A DNA stretch of 64,000 bases from Alteromonas ponticola (GTDB lineage Bacteria > Pseudomonadota > Gammaproteobacteria > Enterobacterales > Alteromonadaceae), in assembly GCF_012911815.1 (NCBI RefSeq), contig NZ_JAATNW010000005.1:367322-431321 (forward strand), read 5' to 3'. Position 1 is the first letter of the stretch, and each line of letters begins with the position of its first letter. Position numbers and translations under genes: made by a program. This document shows, piece after piece, positions 35,196 through 44,921 of the stretch. Below the pieces are notes generated by a model that did not search any database, was not told where the DNA came from, and saw nothing but the letters and a program-made list of their open reading frames with translations.

Positions 35196-36146
35196 TCAAT
35201 CGCTCACACTCCAACGCTTTCTCGTGTTTGTTAAAGGTGTAGACAAAGCTTTTCTTTGGGGAATAGATTGCAATATTAAACAAAGACTTATCATCACCAT
35301 GCCAATCCAGCCAACAACGTTAAACGCTTCACCAAGGAGATAAATGGCCAGTAATGTCGCTACCACCGGTTCTATCAAGGTTAGCAATGTCGCATCGCTG
35401 GCATGCATCGATTTAAGGCCGTAACCAAACAGCAGGTATCCTAAAAACATAGGGATCACTGCCATGTAGATTAGGACGTAAGTACTAACCTTCGATGCGA
35501 ACAGGTTATCGCCGGTAAAGAACAATGAAGGAAGCAGTAAAATTGCAGCACCACCAAATATCCCGGCCAGAGAAGACTTTGCCTGCACGCCATGGTTGAT
35601 CAGTTCACGCGCAGCCCATGAGTAGCCTGCGTATGTGAGACCAGCAACCAACCCTAACAGGACTCCCCATGCCCCCCTGCTGCCTATATTTGTATCGTGG
35701 GTATCAGGTATTTTTCCAAGCGATAACAGCGTCATACCGGTAGCGCCAACGAAAAAACATACCCACCACTGTGGCGAAATCGATTTTTTGCAAATAAGAC
35801 GTTCCAGCAGGGCAGCGAAAAAGGGCGCGCTGGCCAGAGAAATGACAGTGCCAATGGCGATGCCAGACCACCACATGGACGAATAGAACGCCAAGGGATA
35901 GAGGGCCACACAAACACTGCCGAAAACTACCAAGTAAGGGCGTTCGAGCATGTTTATGGCATCATCTCGTAAGCTGGCAAATGCGCTGAACGACATCAGA
36001 ATACCCGCAATGCCCATAGCAAAAGCACCGATAGCAAGCGGGTTGACATCAGCAGCGAAAGTGGCTGCAGTTCCCGTGGTGCCCCACAGGATACTGGCAG
36101 CAACAATGGCCAGCGCGCCTTTAATACCTGAACAGACACATGACAT
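35196..36146 (-). CDS. EamA/DMT-family metabolite exporter
   Basis: 316 residues, ten predicted transmembrane helices in two EamA repeats (ILWGTTGTAATFAADVNPLAIG in the first, LIEPVVATLLAIYLLGE in the second). Members export amino acids and other small metabolites. AGGAA is six bases before the ATG. It lies 103 bases after an AraC-type regulator on the same strand, which may control it. Substrate unknown. Confidence 0.9.
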   Translation of the reverse strand: MSCVCSGIKGALAIVAASILWGTTGTAATFAADVNPLAIGAFAMGIAGILMSFSAFASLRDDAINMLERPYLVVFGSVCVALYPLAFYSSMWWSGIAIGTVISLASAPFFAALLERLICKKSISPQWWVCFFVGATGMTLLSLGKIPDTHDTNIGSRGAWGVLLGLVAGLTYAGYSWAARELINHGVQAKSSLAGIFGGAAILLLPSLFFTGDNLFASKVSTYVLIYMAVIPMFLGYLLFGYGLKSMHASDATLLTLIEPVVATLLAIYLLGEAFNVVGWIGMVMISLCLILQSIPQRKALSTPLTNTRKRWSVSD

Positions 36147-36249
36147 CGGTATTTCCTGATTGGTAAGAAGTAAACGGTCTTAAGCATATCAGGTGGTTTC
36201 GTAATTAATTTGACAAAAAGGACTATTTAATTGATGGAAAGGGCGGAAG

Positions 36250-36957
36250 TCATTGCTTGAACTGAGTGGGTGAAAGTCCAAAGTAGCGGGAGAATTTGCG
36301 GCTAAACGTAGACAGCTCTGCAAAACCCACCCTTTCTCCGATGTGTTGCAAGGAATAATCGGTGTGGGTTAACAACGCCTGAGCTTTTTCCATTCGTAAT
36401 TTGGTGATATAACTCATGGCAGTCAGGCCTGTATGTTGTTTAAATAACAACTTAAATTGAGTGTCGCTCAAGCAGGCCACACTGGCTAATTGGCTGATAG
36501 TGAGTTTCTCATCAAGATGTTTTTCGATGAACATCATTGCATTAGCGATCCTGCTGTCTAGCTTGGGCAATAACGTCTGTTCTGACAGCAGCAGATAAAA
36601 TGTCTCCACCATGGAGGTTTCCAGCGGCGCATTAATCTGTAGCTCAAGTTGTTGTTCTACAAATGCCAGGTAGCGGGACATTGACGCGTTTATCGCAAAC
36701 ACCACGCCCTGACAGGCAGCAACATTCGCGGGCAGTTCCTGTAAATCCGCCACCACAAACTTAGCCTGAGCATTGGCGGTAAACATGTGCTCTTCAGTTT
36801 TTCTGACCACCACACACTCACCGGGAGCAACATTCCCCCGAAATTGTTCAACTCGAATAGAGATAACGCCTCTTAATGGCATCACCAGTTGAAAAAAGTC
36901 ATGAGAATGACGGGTTGGTTTAGTGCTGTATGAGCGAATGGATAGATTATCTTTCAC
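36250..36957 (-). CDS. AraC-family transcriptional regulator
   Basis: 235 residues. An N-terminal cupin-like ligand domain (RHSHDFFQLVMPLRG, VAPGECVVVRK) is followed by the C-terminal double helix-turn-helix (ISQLASVACLSDTQFKLLFK, then YSLQHIGERVGFAELSTFSRKFSRYFG). The start is GTG with GGAAA eight bases upstream. The EamA exporter gene follows downstream, so it is a plausible target. Ligand unknown. Confidence 0.9.
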   Translation of the reverse strand: MKDNLSIRSYSTKPTRHSHDFFQLVMPLRGVISIRVEQFRGNVAPGECVVVRKTEEHMFTANAQAKFVVADLQELPANVAACQGVVFAINASMSRYLAFVEQQLELQINAPLETSMVETFYLLLSEQTLLPKLDSRIANAMMFIEKHLDEKLTISQLASVACLSDTQFKLLFKQHTGLTAMSYITKLRMEKAQALLTHTDYSLQHIGERVGFAELSTFSRKFSRYFGLSPTQFKQ

Positions 36958-37189
36958 ACAGAGTTTCCAGCGTTGTTAACATTGTCAATGTTAAGATCAT
37001 CCAATATTTACTCATTGCAGTGTGATGAGTATTTTTTTTGAAAGCAACCGCTTGCGATAAGTGATTGGGTAAATGAATTCAGTTTACCTCCATTCGCTTT
37101 TATCGATTAGCTTAATCGAGTTAATTTGAAAGCGGTCTGATTAAAACTCATGTAATATCCGCCGACTTAATCATTGAGCAGTATCACCA

Positions 37190-38833
37190 ATGTTAACCTT
37201 CGTTTCTTCACTTTCAATTAAAACACGTCTTGCCCTGGGATTCGGGATCATTTTAGCGCTACTGGCGTTGCTTACTATTCAAGGGATCCGCCAGGTAAAT
37301 GCCATCGATCGCACACTTGCCGAAATGACTGACATCAATTCGGTTAAACAGCGCTATGCGATAAACTTCAGGGGCAGTGTCCACGACCGGGCTATCGCCG
37401 TGCGTGACGTTGCCATCGCTGCTAACGCTGCGCAAGTAAGTCAGTTCGAAAAAGAAATTCGTAGCCTTGAACGATTTTACGTTGATTCTGAAAACAAGAT
37501 GGACGCAATGCTAAGTGAAGGAATTAAATTTTCAGCACAAGAAAAAGATATCCTTCGTCGCATTGACGAAGTTCAACGCCGCACATTGCCGTTAGTTGCT
37601 ACCATCCTTACCAGAAAAAAGGCGGGTGAGGACGTGAGCAAAACCGTTTTGGAAAGCGCCAGACCTGCATTTATCGAGTGGTTAAATACAATAAATGAAT
37701 TTATCGATTACCAGGAAGAGCAGAATCAGATTGCGACGCCCAAAGCCAGAGACGTGGCAGGCTCTTTTCAGAGTTTAATGTTGATTTTAAGTGCCTGCGC
37801 GATCGCATTATCCATTGCAGTGGGCTTTTTGATTGCGCGCAGTTTGCGATTGTCTTTAGGCGGCGAACCTTACGAAGCTCAAAATGCGATTAAATTGCTG
37901 GCCGAAGGCGATTTAACCATGAATATCGACTCGCGATACCACGGAAGCATCATGGACTCTCTCGATAGCATGAGTGACAAGCTGACCAGTATCGTCAAGA
38001 ATATTGTTAATGCGTCGAATGATTTATCTAAACAGGTTTCTGAGGTGACGGAAGGCTCAGGCATGGTACTTCAGTCAGCGAAAAAACAGGCCAGTTTAAC
38101 CAGCGATACTGCTGACAAACTAGGCTCCATGCGCTCAAGTATTGACCAAGTGTCACAAATAGCTTCACGCACCGAAGAAAACTCAGGCTTGACTGTTCAA
38201 TACGCAATGCAGGGACGCCAGGTGGTTATCTCAGCAGCGGGAGAAATAGAAAAAATTGCCAACACTGTCAATGCGACCGTAACGCAGATTAAACTTCTTG
38301 AAGAAAACACTAAAAAGATAAGTGGCATAGCGTCGGTAATCAGCAGTATTTCAGAGCAAACCAATCTACTGGCGCTAAACGCGGCAATAGAGGCGGCCAG
38401 GGCCGGTGAGTCAGGGCGGGGATTTGCAGTAGTGGCAGATGAAGTTCGTCAACTGGCCAAGCGAACTGGTGAGGCGACATCGCAGATAGAAACAATGATT
38501 AACGAAGTGCAGACGCAAACTGCGGCTTCAGTGCAAGCAATGGAAACCACCCAGCCTCAGGTTGAAAATGGTAAGGCGCAAATCACTAAAGCAACCGAAC
38601 TGCTGGAAAATATAGAAGTGCAAGCCAATGACTCGCTGGTACGCGTGAAAGAAGTGGCGCAGGCCGCTGCAAAGCAGGTGTCAGTGGTGACAGATGTAAA
38701 CGAAGCGATGAATCACGTGGCTGCAATGTCTGACAGTACGATTGAATCGATGAACAACAACGACAAGGCCACTAAAAAGTTAAGTAAACTTTCACTGTTA
38801 CTTAAACAGGAAGTGTCTTTTTTCAAAGTTTAG
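37190..38833 (+). CDS. Methyl-accepting chemotaxis protein
   Basis: 547-residue transducer. TM1 (about 10-32), a periplasmic four-helix-bundle sensor (about 33-190, with [13 protein letters not shown] typical of 4HB_MCP), TM2 (about 195-215), a HAMP-like region, then a long coiled-coil signalling domain. The hairpin tip reads [21 protein letters not shown] with [18 protein letters not shown], the class-defining segment. No C-terminal receptor-methylase pentapeptide. Ligand unknown; no che genes adjacent. Confidence 0.95.
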   Translation: MLTFVSSLSIKTRLALGFGIILALLALLTIQGIRQVNAIDRTLAEMTDINSVKQRYAINFRGSVHDRAIAVRDVAIAANAAQVSQFEKEIRSLERFYVDSENKMDAMLSEGIKFSAQEKDILRRIDEVQRRTLPLVATILTRKKAGEDVSKTVLESARPAFIEWLNTINEFIDYQEEQNQIATPKARDVAGSFQSLMLILSACAIALSIAVGFLIARSLRLSLGGEPYEAQNAIKLLAEGDLTMNIDSRYHGSIMDSLDSMSDKLTSIVKNIVNASNDLSKQVSEVTEGSGMVLQSAKKQASLTSDTADKLGSMRSSIDQVSQIASRTEENSGLTVQYAMQGRQVVISAAGEIEKIANTVNATVTQIKLLEENTKKISGIASVISSISEQTNLLALNAAIEAARAGESGRGFAVVADEVRQLAKRTGEATSQIETMINEVQTQTAASVQAMETTQPQVENGKAQITKATELLENIEVQANDSLVRVKEVAQAAAKQVSVVTDVNEAMNHVAAMSDSTIESMNNNDKATKKLSKLSLLLKQEVSFFKV

Positions 38834-38872
38834 CGGGTCGTTGCAAACCTGTATCCTCTCAATAATGCTTAC

Positions 38873-38901
38873 TATTTGCCACCCGATGACGGTGGCAAAT
38901 A
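38873..38901. terminator. Hairpin between convergent MCP and unknown gene
   Basis: A perfect 11-bp stem (TATTTGCCACC / GGTGGCAAATA) with a 7-base loop between the chemoreceptor stop and the end of the minus-strand gene. No T run on either side. A probable shared transcription end point. Confidence 0.5.
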
Positions 38902-38974
38902 ACCACAGGGTAGCCAGAATACGGCTGTAATTAGTGTTCGCTCAAAGCAAACAGGCTACTGGGTGAGTAGATAA

Positions 38975-39781
38975 TTATTTGGGCCAGAACTGGGATAGGT
39001 GTCTTTCCGCGGTCTGGGTCACTACATCCTGATTGAGCGCAAGCTGCTCCCCTAAAAATACATGGGCAAGCTCGTTATCAACTAACGCAGTGCATACTAT
39101 ATCAATGGCATCATCCATACTCTTACCGCCTTCACAGTAACGTACATGGTGTTCAACATGGCCGTAGCAATCGGTCTGCAGGTTGAACCATTTTTTAATT
39201 ATCATTTTTCCAAGTTGCTTATAGCGAGCTTGATGAGAGCCGAAAATGACAAAAAACATTTTATCCGGGGGGACCGGCGATTGCGATTTGATCTGGTCTA
39301 ATGCGGTTACTGTTTTTTCAATTTCTTCTCTCGCTACACAATCCATTGCCACTGCAAAAATGGGAGCGAGTTCTGATTTGAGCATGGTTAAATCGAGAAA
39401 TTCATTGTTTTGCGGGTTCACTGCCCAGTTTTCGACCAATGAAAACATTTGCCTGATAATGGGTAAATCTGTATCGTCTTTATGAGCGCGAACGTACTCC
39501 AGGATTTCACCGTAATCGTTAGCGTACATAAGAGTTAGGGGTAAATGTACGGCAGCTTTAATATGGTGATAATTTTCCCCAACCACGTTATATTCTGCGA
39601 TCTTACTACCGCACTGAGCAATAATTCGGTCATCCATTCTCACTACTAATTGATATGCACCATCCGCAATTATTTTTCGCACAGTGGATTTTCTATCCGC
39701 ATAGCGAGCATGGAAAGTCTGGTTAATGTCATGCAAAACCCCTTCAGCGGGCTGTTGTTTTGAATCCTTTAATTGTGTCAT
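38975..39781 (-). CDS. Cytoplasmic protein of unknown function (268 aa)
   Basis: 268 residues, soluble, no signal peptide or membrane helix. Predicted mostly helical with conserved-looking stretches (GENYHHIKAAVHLPLTLMYAND, split; HVEHHVRYCEGGKSMDDAI). Several His and Cys residues cluster near 210-225 and could bind metal, but this is speculation. I do not recognise a family. It is convergent with the chemoreceptor and divergent from another unknown gene. Confidence 0.7.
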   Translation of the reverse strand: MTQLKDSKQQPAEGVLHDINQTFHARYADRKSTVRKIIADGAYQLVVRMDDRIIAQCGSKIAEYNVVGENYHHIKAAVHLPLTLMYANDYGEILEYVRAHKDDTDLPIIRQMFSLVENWAVNPQNNEFLDLTMLKSELAPIFAVAMDCVAREEIEKTVTALDQIKSQSPVPPDKMFFVIFGSHQARYKQLGKMIIKKWFNLQTDCYGHVEHHVRYCEGGKSMDDAIDIVCTALVDNELAHVFLGEQLALNQDVVTQTAERHLSQFWPK

Positions 39782-39927
39782 CGATCTACGTTTGTGGGCA
39801 TTGTTGTTCTCTATACCCCAAATTTAGTCCTTTTGTTCAATAGCAAGGGGGTAGGGCAATCGTCTATTATTACGGCCAACGCAGTGTCACATTTTAAATC
39901 CATAAATATTAATTAAGGATGAAAATC

Positions 39928-40341
39928 GTGGTATCCAGCAAACATAAGTATCGTTTTTTTACGGTAGACAACGTGATATTCGATGTGCCTAGCAGGGTAT
40001 ATGATGAGCGCGCGGTTGAAGGGTGGTTTCGTGCAATTACCCAAGAAGCCAGTCGCTTTGATAAATGGATGATATTGTCTCTACCCGATAACAGTTTGAG
40101 CATTTCTTCCCGAGCGGCGTCTAATTTGAGTGAGCGCTTGCCGCATCTCAAACGCTATGGTTGCCTGGGTTTTTTGCTATTAGTCAACCATATCAATGCC
40201 AGAATTTTTCATCATAGTCTGAAAGATACACCACCTGAGTTTGATTTTGTGGTAAGCGAATCAATGGAATATCTATGTCAGCAGGCCGAACTGGTACTGG
40301 GTGAACAAGGACGATTAAACACCTTCCAGGCTTATAGTTGA
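39928..40341 (+). CDS. Small protein of unknown function, possible STAS-like fold
   Basis: 137 residues if translation starts at the GTG at 39928. AAGGA ends eight bases before that codon, whereas the in-frame ATG at 39919 overlaps the same AAGGA and would be too close. The pattern of a strand (KWMILSLPDNS), a helix (SRAASNLSERLPHLK) and a strand (GCLGFLLLVNHINARIF) resembles STAS/SpoIIAA-like domains, but similarity is weak. Its last 27 bases overlap the convergent FAD/NAD(P) gene. Confidence 0.6.
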   Translation: MVSSKHKYRFFTVDNVIFDVPSRVYDERAVEGWFRAITQEASRFDKWMILSLPDNSLSISSRAASNLSERLPHLKRYGCLGFLLLVNHINARIFHHSLKDTPPEFDFVVSESMEYLCQQAELVLGEQGRLNTFQAYS

Positions 40342-41799
40342 AAGCGCGCGATTCACGCCATTTGTCATATCAATAAGATTCTTTGCGATAGTTCGATTGA
40401 GCCGATTACACGTGTCCAGCCCGGGTAATGTAAGCGCATTTGTTCTTTGATGAGGAGAGCCTGCGAAAATTCGTGTGGTCACCTCGCAGAATTTCACGGC
40501 ATGGGCTGATTGCTTGTTGTTACCCTGCTCACGTTTTTCTGGTTTAACCCCTCTACAATCCATTACCACATGATGAGGGTAACTTTTAATTGCGTCACTT
40601 GTGGCCATGCTTCCTTGTCTGGTATTAAGCGTCCCCGTCACAAAAAGTGCAAGTAGCTTGCGCGCGCTTTCGATCGGCAAGGCCCCTAGCGCCTTTGCAG
40701 TCAATGCATGAGGGAAACGGTTATTTTGCCTGATTGAAACCGCGTTTAAATGCAGGCCTGAAGTTTCTATCAGACTGAGAAAGGCATCAATGACCTCCTG
40801 CCAGTGAAAGCGACCCTGGCTTTCAATGGCGTCGAATGCCAACAGCTCGCAGTGTAATTTGCGACGGGCCTCACAACAGGTATACGTTTGGGTTAAAAAG
40901 CGCAGTGCGGTTTCAAACTTCATCCTTGCAATTTGTCGATAAACATCAGGACAGTAACAAGCCAAAGCCGGAAGGCAGAGCGCCTCGTAGAGTGAATCAA
41001 ATGAACTTAATTCTTCCGTAAACCGGCCCTTCATCATCGTGGTTATCTGCCACTGCCGCGAACTGGGGTACCAAAGGTTGGGAAATACGCCTGAAGGGGA
41101 CACGACTTCAATGTTATAGGTATAATTGGGTCGATATATCAGATCTTGTGCCTCACCAGCAAACTGACCGTTTGCCTGAGCAATCGTCAAAATGGCATCT
41201 ACGGCCGTCAATGAGCTTCCAAAAATGGTAAATCGAGGTTGTCCGATGTAGCGGTACACATCCAAAGGATAGGGGGTTCCCTCTGCAGGGTTAATCAGCC
41301 CTGTATTATTAACAATTGCACTGTATCCCACATACCACCTTCCATCTGCTTGCAGTTGACAGCCATTTTCACTTTCACATAATTTCTCCACAAAATGGTC
41401 AGGGTAAACGTTAATTACTACGTGGCGACGCTCCAGTTCATGGATTAACCACAAAAAATTAGCGGCTAAAAATCGACCCACCGTTGAACGTGACAGGACC
41501 GAATGGGGTGGGAAAGATTCTCCACCTACGGTAGCCGCATTCCACTCATAATAGTTAAGCGGCAAAGACGGTATATCATCAGGATGTAAATTGGAAAGTA
41601 AATTGGGATAGCTGGTTTCGGGATTAAAGGCATGCCCACAGCCTTGATAAGCTGAAGCCTCAAAGATGTCGATATCCACGCTCGTTAACCTGGCCTGATA
41701 CAGATGGTAAAGAAGATAAACGGTGGCAGGGCCGGCACCCACCACCGCTATTTTCGGGCGCTCATTAACACTCGCTAACATCTCCATACGAGATAACAT
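40315..41799 (-). CDS. FAD/NAD(P)-binding oxidoreductase-like protein
   Basis: 494 residues. An N-terminal Rossmann motif (KIAVVGAGPATVYLLYHL) and the downstream GHAFNPETSYPNLLSN segment fit the NAD_binding_9 / FAD-NAD(P)-binding family, which resembles L-ornithine or lysine N-monooxygenases in fold. A second nucleotide-binding region is seen at RFTIFGSSLTAVDAIL. It follows the SDR gene by 11 bases and is probably co-transcribed. Substrate unknown. Several Met codons near the 5' end leave the start uncertain by a few residues. Confidence 0.82.
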   Translation of the reverse strand: MLSRMEMLASVNERPKIAVVGAGPATVYLLYHLYQARLTSVDIDIFEASAYQGCGHAFNPETSYPNLLSNLHPDDIPSLPLNYYEWNAATVGGESFPPHSVLSRSTVGRFLAANFLWLIHELERRHVVINVYPDHFVEKLCESENGCQLQADGRWYVGYSAIVNNTGLINPAEGTPYPLDVYRYIGQPRFTIFGSSLTAVDAILTIAQANGQFAGEAQDLIYRPNYTYNIEVVSPSGVFPNLWYPSSRQWQITTMMKGRFTEELSSFDSLYEALCLPALACYCPDVYRQIARMKFETALRFLTQTYTCCEARRKLHCELLAFDAIESQGRFHWQEVIDAFLSLIETSGLHLNAVSIRQNNRFPHALTAKALGALPIESARKLLALFVTGTLNTRQGSMATSDAIKSYPHHVVMDCRGVKPEKREQGNNKQSAHAVKFCEVTTRIFAGSPHQRTNALTLPGLDTCNRLNRTIAKNLIDMTNGVNRALSTISLEGV

Positions 41800-41810
41800 T
41801 GGAAGGCGAC

Positions 41811-42713
41811 TTATGGAAGGTGCTCCCCTCCTGTAACCCCAATAATCTCTGCAGTCATATAACTGGATTCCTGTGAAGCCAAAAAGACATAGGCTGGGGC
41901 AAGCTCAACGGGCTGGCCCGGTCTTCCCATAGGAACATGTTCGCCGAATCCATCCAGCTTTTTGGCGGGCTGACCGCCACTTTGTTGAATCGGCGTCCAG
42001 ATTGGACCGGGAGCCACGCCATTCACGCGGATCCCTTTATCAATCAGCAGTTTAGCAAGCCCGTGAGTAAATGCGGTAATTGCCCCTTTAGTCGAGGCAT
42101 AATCGAGCAGACCCGCAGAGGGCTGATAGGACTGAATTGACGTAGAATTAATGATGGTAGCACCGGGCGGCATAAACTTCACCGCCGCCTTGGTAATATA
42201 AAACATTGAAAAAATATTCGTTTCAAAGGTAGTACGAAATTGTTCAGAGGTTAATTTATCAAAGGAATCTTGATGTTGCTGCTTGCCTGCATTGTTCACC
42301 AGGATATCGATACCTTCTAAGAAGTCAGCAGCCTCATTTACCAGCTTCTGACAAAACCCTTCCTCTTTAATATCGCCGGGTATTCCCTTAATTTTTTGCC
42401 CTTCGTCAGTCAGTAATTTAATTAAACTGTGGGCGTCTTCTTCTTCACTTGGAAGATAGTTTATCACTACGTCCGCACCTTCCCGGCAATAGGCGATCGC
42501 CACTGCTCGTCCAATTCCCGAATCTCCGCCGGTTATCAGTGCTTTTCGACCTTTTAAACGGCCGTTACCTTTGTATATTTTGTCGCCATGCTCTGCTGCT
42601 GGGCTTAGTTTTCTATCAAGTGCCGGATCGGGCTGATTAGAATTTTTGCCCGTGTCTCCGGGTGGATACTGATATCGGGGATCCTGCATTGTAAATTGGT
42701 TATGCTCACTCAT
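41811..42713 (-). CDS. SDR-family oxidoreductase, general-stress type (YghA/Gsp39-like)
   Basis: NAD(P)-dependent short-chain dehydrogenase, 300 residues. The extended N-terminus (PRYQYPPGD ... DRKLSPAAEHGDK) is typical of the YghA / B. subtilis Gsp39 group. Cofactor motif GGDSGIGRA, NNAGKQ, catalytic Ser in INSTSIQS and Tyr-Lys in YASTKGA. Relatives are induced by general stress. AAGGA precedes the ATG. First gene of the pair with the FAD/NAD(P) protein. Confidence 0.92.
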   Translation of the reverse strand: MSEHNQFTMQDPRYQYPPGDTGKNSNQPDPALDRKLSPAAEHGDKIYKGNGRLKGRKALITGGDSGIGRAVAIAYCREGADVVINYLPSEEEDAHSLIKLLTDEGQKIKGIPGDIKEEGFCQKLVNEAADFLEGIDILVNNAGKQQHQDSFDKLTSEQFRTTFETNIFSMFYITKAAVKFMPPGATIINSTSIQSYQPSAGLLDYASTKGAITAFTHGLAKLLIDKGIRVNGVAPGPIWTPIQQSGGQPAKKLDGFGEHVPMGRPGQPVELAPAYVFLASQESSYMTAEIIGVTGGEHLP

Positions 42714-43164
42714 GCGATTATCCTTAAGCTAAAAGTGGGAAGCTAGTTACCCTCACTACAGTGGTGGGGGGATTACTGGTTTAGTTGATAGGCGTTTTTA
42801 ATATTTTTTTAATCTAAACTAACCGCATTCCTGGATGAGTCGCTGCCGTATGGTTTCCTTTTCACCTGCACAGCAAATTAGACTTATTTCCCCGCAGGCT
42901 GAGTAGGTTTACTGAATTGATATGACCGGATTGAAGAAAAGGTAAAAAGGTAACGAAAACAGAATAGGGAAGTTCATATTACAATGTGATCCAAACTATT
43001 TTTGACTGCTATATACCAAAAGACCAACTTATTGAACTCTAGGCTTTTCTCTGTTGAGTGATCCAGGTTCACGGGTGATGTATCACAAATTTAGGTTGTT
43101 GGTGGTTCCTACTGGATAGATAGAAAAAGGCGCTATGGGTTAGTTTAATTAAAAGGATTAACTT
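42714..43164. other. Intergenic region between SDR and repeat membrane protein genes
   Basis: About 450 bases between divergent genes, AT-rich, expected to hold both promoters. I could not place a convincing -35/-10 pair. No RNA gene or coding frame is seen. Confidence 0.3.
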
Positions 43165-44859
43165 ATGCGTAAAATGATACTTTCAGCAATAGGCATAGCC
43201 TCTGTTCTCAGTTCCCCCATGGTACTGGCACAGTCAAATTACGAAATCAGTAATTCCCTCGCCGGACACTTTTTTATTAGCCTTATCGCAGGAGTAATGA
43301 TTGCGGTCGGGATTCAGTTCTTATTAAGCAATCTGGCCATCGCGCTGGGGATTACCGCCATCGGTGATGTGCGTGACTATGAAAATCAATCAAGTTCTTC
43401 TTCAAAATCAAATAGCAGTGACTCATCTAAATCATTAGGGCGAAAGGTCACCACTGGGTTAGGTCTGTTCACTACTATCACCATGTCCATATCGCTTTTT
43501 ATTGCTGTATGGCTGGCAACGGATCTGAGTCTGGTGAGTAGCGCTTTAAATGGGGCTATTTTGGGTTTAGTGATTTGGGCATTTTTCTTTTTACTGGCGC
43601 TAATGGTTGATGTAAAGCTGACCACTGCTATTTGCGGAAACCTGGTCTCACTGATCCAGAAAGGGTTAACTGGCACCTCTAGTGCTGTAGCCAGCGTTTT
43701 TTCAACCAGCGATGAATCTAAAGCCAAGTCTTTTGCCCAGGAGACGGTTAGGGCCATTCATGACGAAGTGAAAAAAGAGTTTGATACCAGTGACCTCGAC
43801 AGCAAAATCAGACAATACATTGACCGGGCTACCGCGGATAATTTTAATGCTAAAGATTTCAGAAAAGAACTAGAGAAACTGGTTAATGAAATTGAAGTGG
43901 AAGAGCAGTATGTTACAGATGATCCCAACACCACGAAAAAGCTGATCTTGGACATTGCCAGTAATAGACCTTCATTGAACGATAAGCAGAAAAAGCAATT
44001 ATCTGATTCCATTGATGACATCAAAGCCTCTATACGCGACAACGATTCCCATCAAGCCCGAGCCACCGCGGCGTTTGATAAATTGTCACCCGGTGATGAA
44101 GAGCAGGGGCGTCAGTATCGGGAACAGGTACGCGCTTATCTGGATAAAACCGGACGTGAAGAACTGTCTGCCGAAGAGCTTGAACGGGATCTGGAAAGCA
44201 TTTTTGATAACCCAGCGAGCGCACAGCGTATTTTGAATAATCGTTTGAGTAAATTAGATCGTGATTCGGTTAAGGCAATGCTGGCAGCGCATGACAGTAT
44301 GGATGAAGCCAAAGCGGATAAAGTTCTTAAGGCTTATGATAAGGTATTAGCCAAATTTTCCAACGACCAGTCGCAAGGCTCCAACCAAGGCAGCACAACC
44401 CCCAACCTTCCGGCCAAACGCAGTAAAGCCGAGCAGCGGGTTCAGCAGTGGTTCGACCGAATGCAGCGTCCGGAACTTCGCTATCGCGATTTGAAAAATG
44501 ACTTTATGACCATCCTCCACGACCCTTCTTTAGCTCCGCAGGTTTTATCAAGAAGATTAGACCAGATGGACGAGCAGACCGTTCGGGCATTGTTGACCAA
44601 TAATGATCGCATTGACGAAAAAGACATTGACCAGTACATGCAGAAATTCGAAGAAGCTAAAACCGATCTGCGTACACGCATAAATAAAATGCAGGCAGAG
44701 GCGGAGCGGCGTATTGGCGAACTCAAGCACTTAGCGTTTGAGGAGGCAGAGGCGGTGCGCGCAACCGCAGCTTCAGCGGCATGGTGGTTGTTCATCAGCT
44801 CATTCGTCAGTGCAGGCGCAGCAGCGCTAGCTGGAGCGCTTGCAAGTAACTTAATCTGA
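43165..44859 (+). CDS. Membrane protein with three internal helical repeats, unknown function
   Basis: 564 residues. Signal-like N-terminus (MRKMILSAIGIASVLSSPMVLAQ), a helix near 30-60, a Ser-rich linker (about 77-90), two more helices near 95-150, then a long charged region and a final hydrophobic helix (WWLFISSFVSAGAAALAGAL). The charged region holds three related segments starting near 217 (YIDRATADNF), 324 (YLDKTGREEL) and 428 (WFDRMQRPEL). Each runs on through an acidic motif with D-P or N-P, then A-x-x-x-L-x-x-RL and an LD/MD turn; the third copy reads DPSLAPQVLSRRLDQMDEQT. I know no family for it. AAAAGGA precedes the ATG and a strong terminator follows. Location beside sigma-32 suggests a stress role. 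Confidence 0.75.
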   Translation: MRKMILSAIGIASVLSSPMVLAQSNYEISNSLAGHFFISLIAGVMIAVGIQFLLSNLAIALGITAIGDVRDYENQSSSSSKSNSSDSSKSLGRKVTTGLGLFTTITMSISLFIAVWLATDLSLVSSALNGAILGLVIWAFFFLLALMVDVKLTTAICGNLVSLIQKGLTGTSSAVASVFSTSDESKAKSFAQETVRAIHDEVKKEFDTSDLDSKIRQYIDRATADNFNAKDFRKELEKLVNEIEVEEQYVTDDPNTTKKLILDIASNRPSLNDKQKKQLSDSIDDIKASIRDNDSHQARATAAFDKLSPGDEEQGRQYREQVRAYLDKTGREELSAEELERDLESIFDNPASAQRILNNRLSKLDRDSVKAMLAAHDSMDEAKADKVLKAYDKVLAKFSNDQSQGSNQGSTTPNLPAKRSKAEQRVQQWFDRMQRPELRYRDLKNDFMTILHDPSLAPQVLSRRLDQMDEQTVRALLTNNDRIDEKDIDQYMQKFEEAKTDLRTRINKMQAEAERRIGELKHLAFEEAEAVRATAASAAWWLFISSFVSAGAAALAGALASNLI

Positions 44860-44878
44860 TCTACAGTAATTTTCACTC

Positions 44879-44910
44879 ACGCACACATCTCTGAATGTGT
44901 GCGTTTTTTT
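44879..44910 (+). terminator. Intrinsic terminator after the repeat protein gene
   Basis: Perfect 10-bp stem (ACGCACACAT / ATGTGTGCGT), six-base loop, then seven Ts. It lies only a few bases before the ribosome site of the next gene, so the downstream gene depends on read-through or on a promoter inside the preceding gene. Confidence 0.92.
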
Positions 44911-44921
44911 AAGGGGGCAAG

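Noticed and set aside
42807..43154. Shared motif GGTTAGTTTA...ATTAAAA before the SDR and repeat protein genes
   Set aside because: The second copy overlaps the ribosome site, so the two cannot be equivalent promoters; likely chance in AT-rich DNA.
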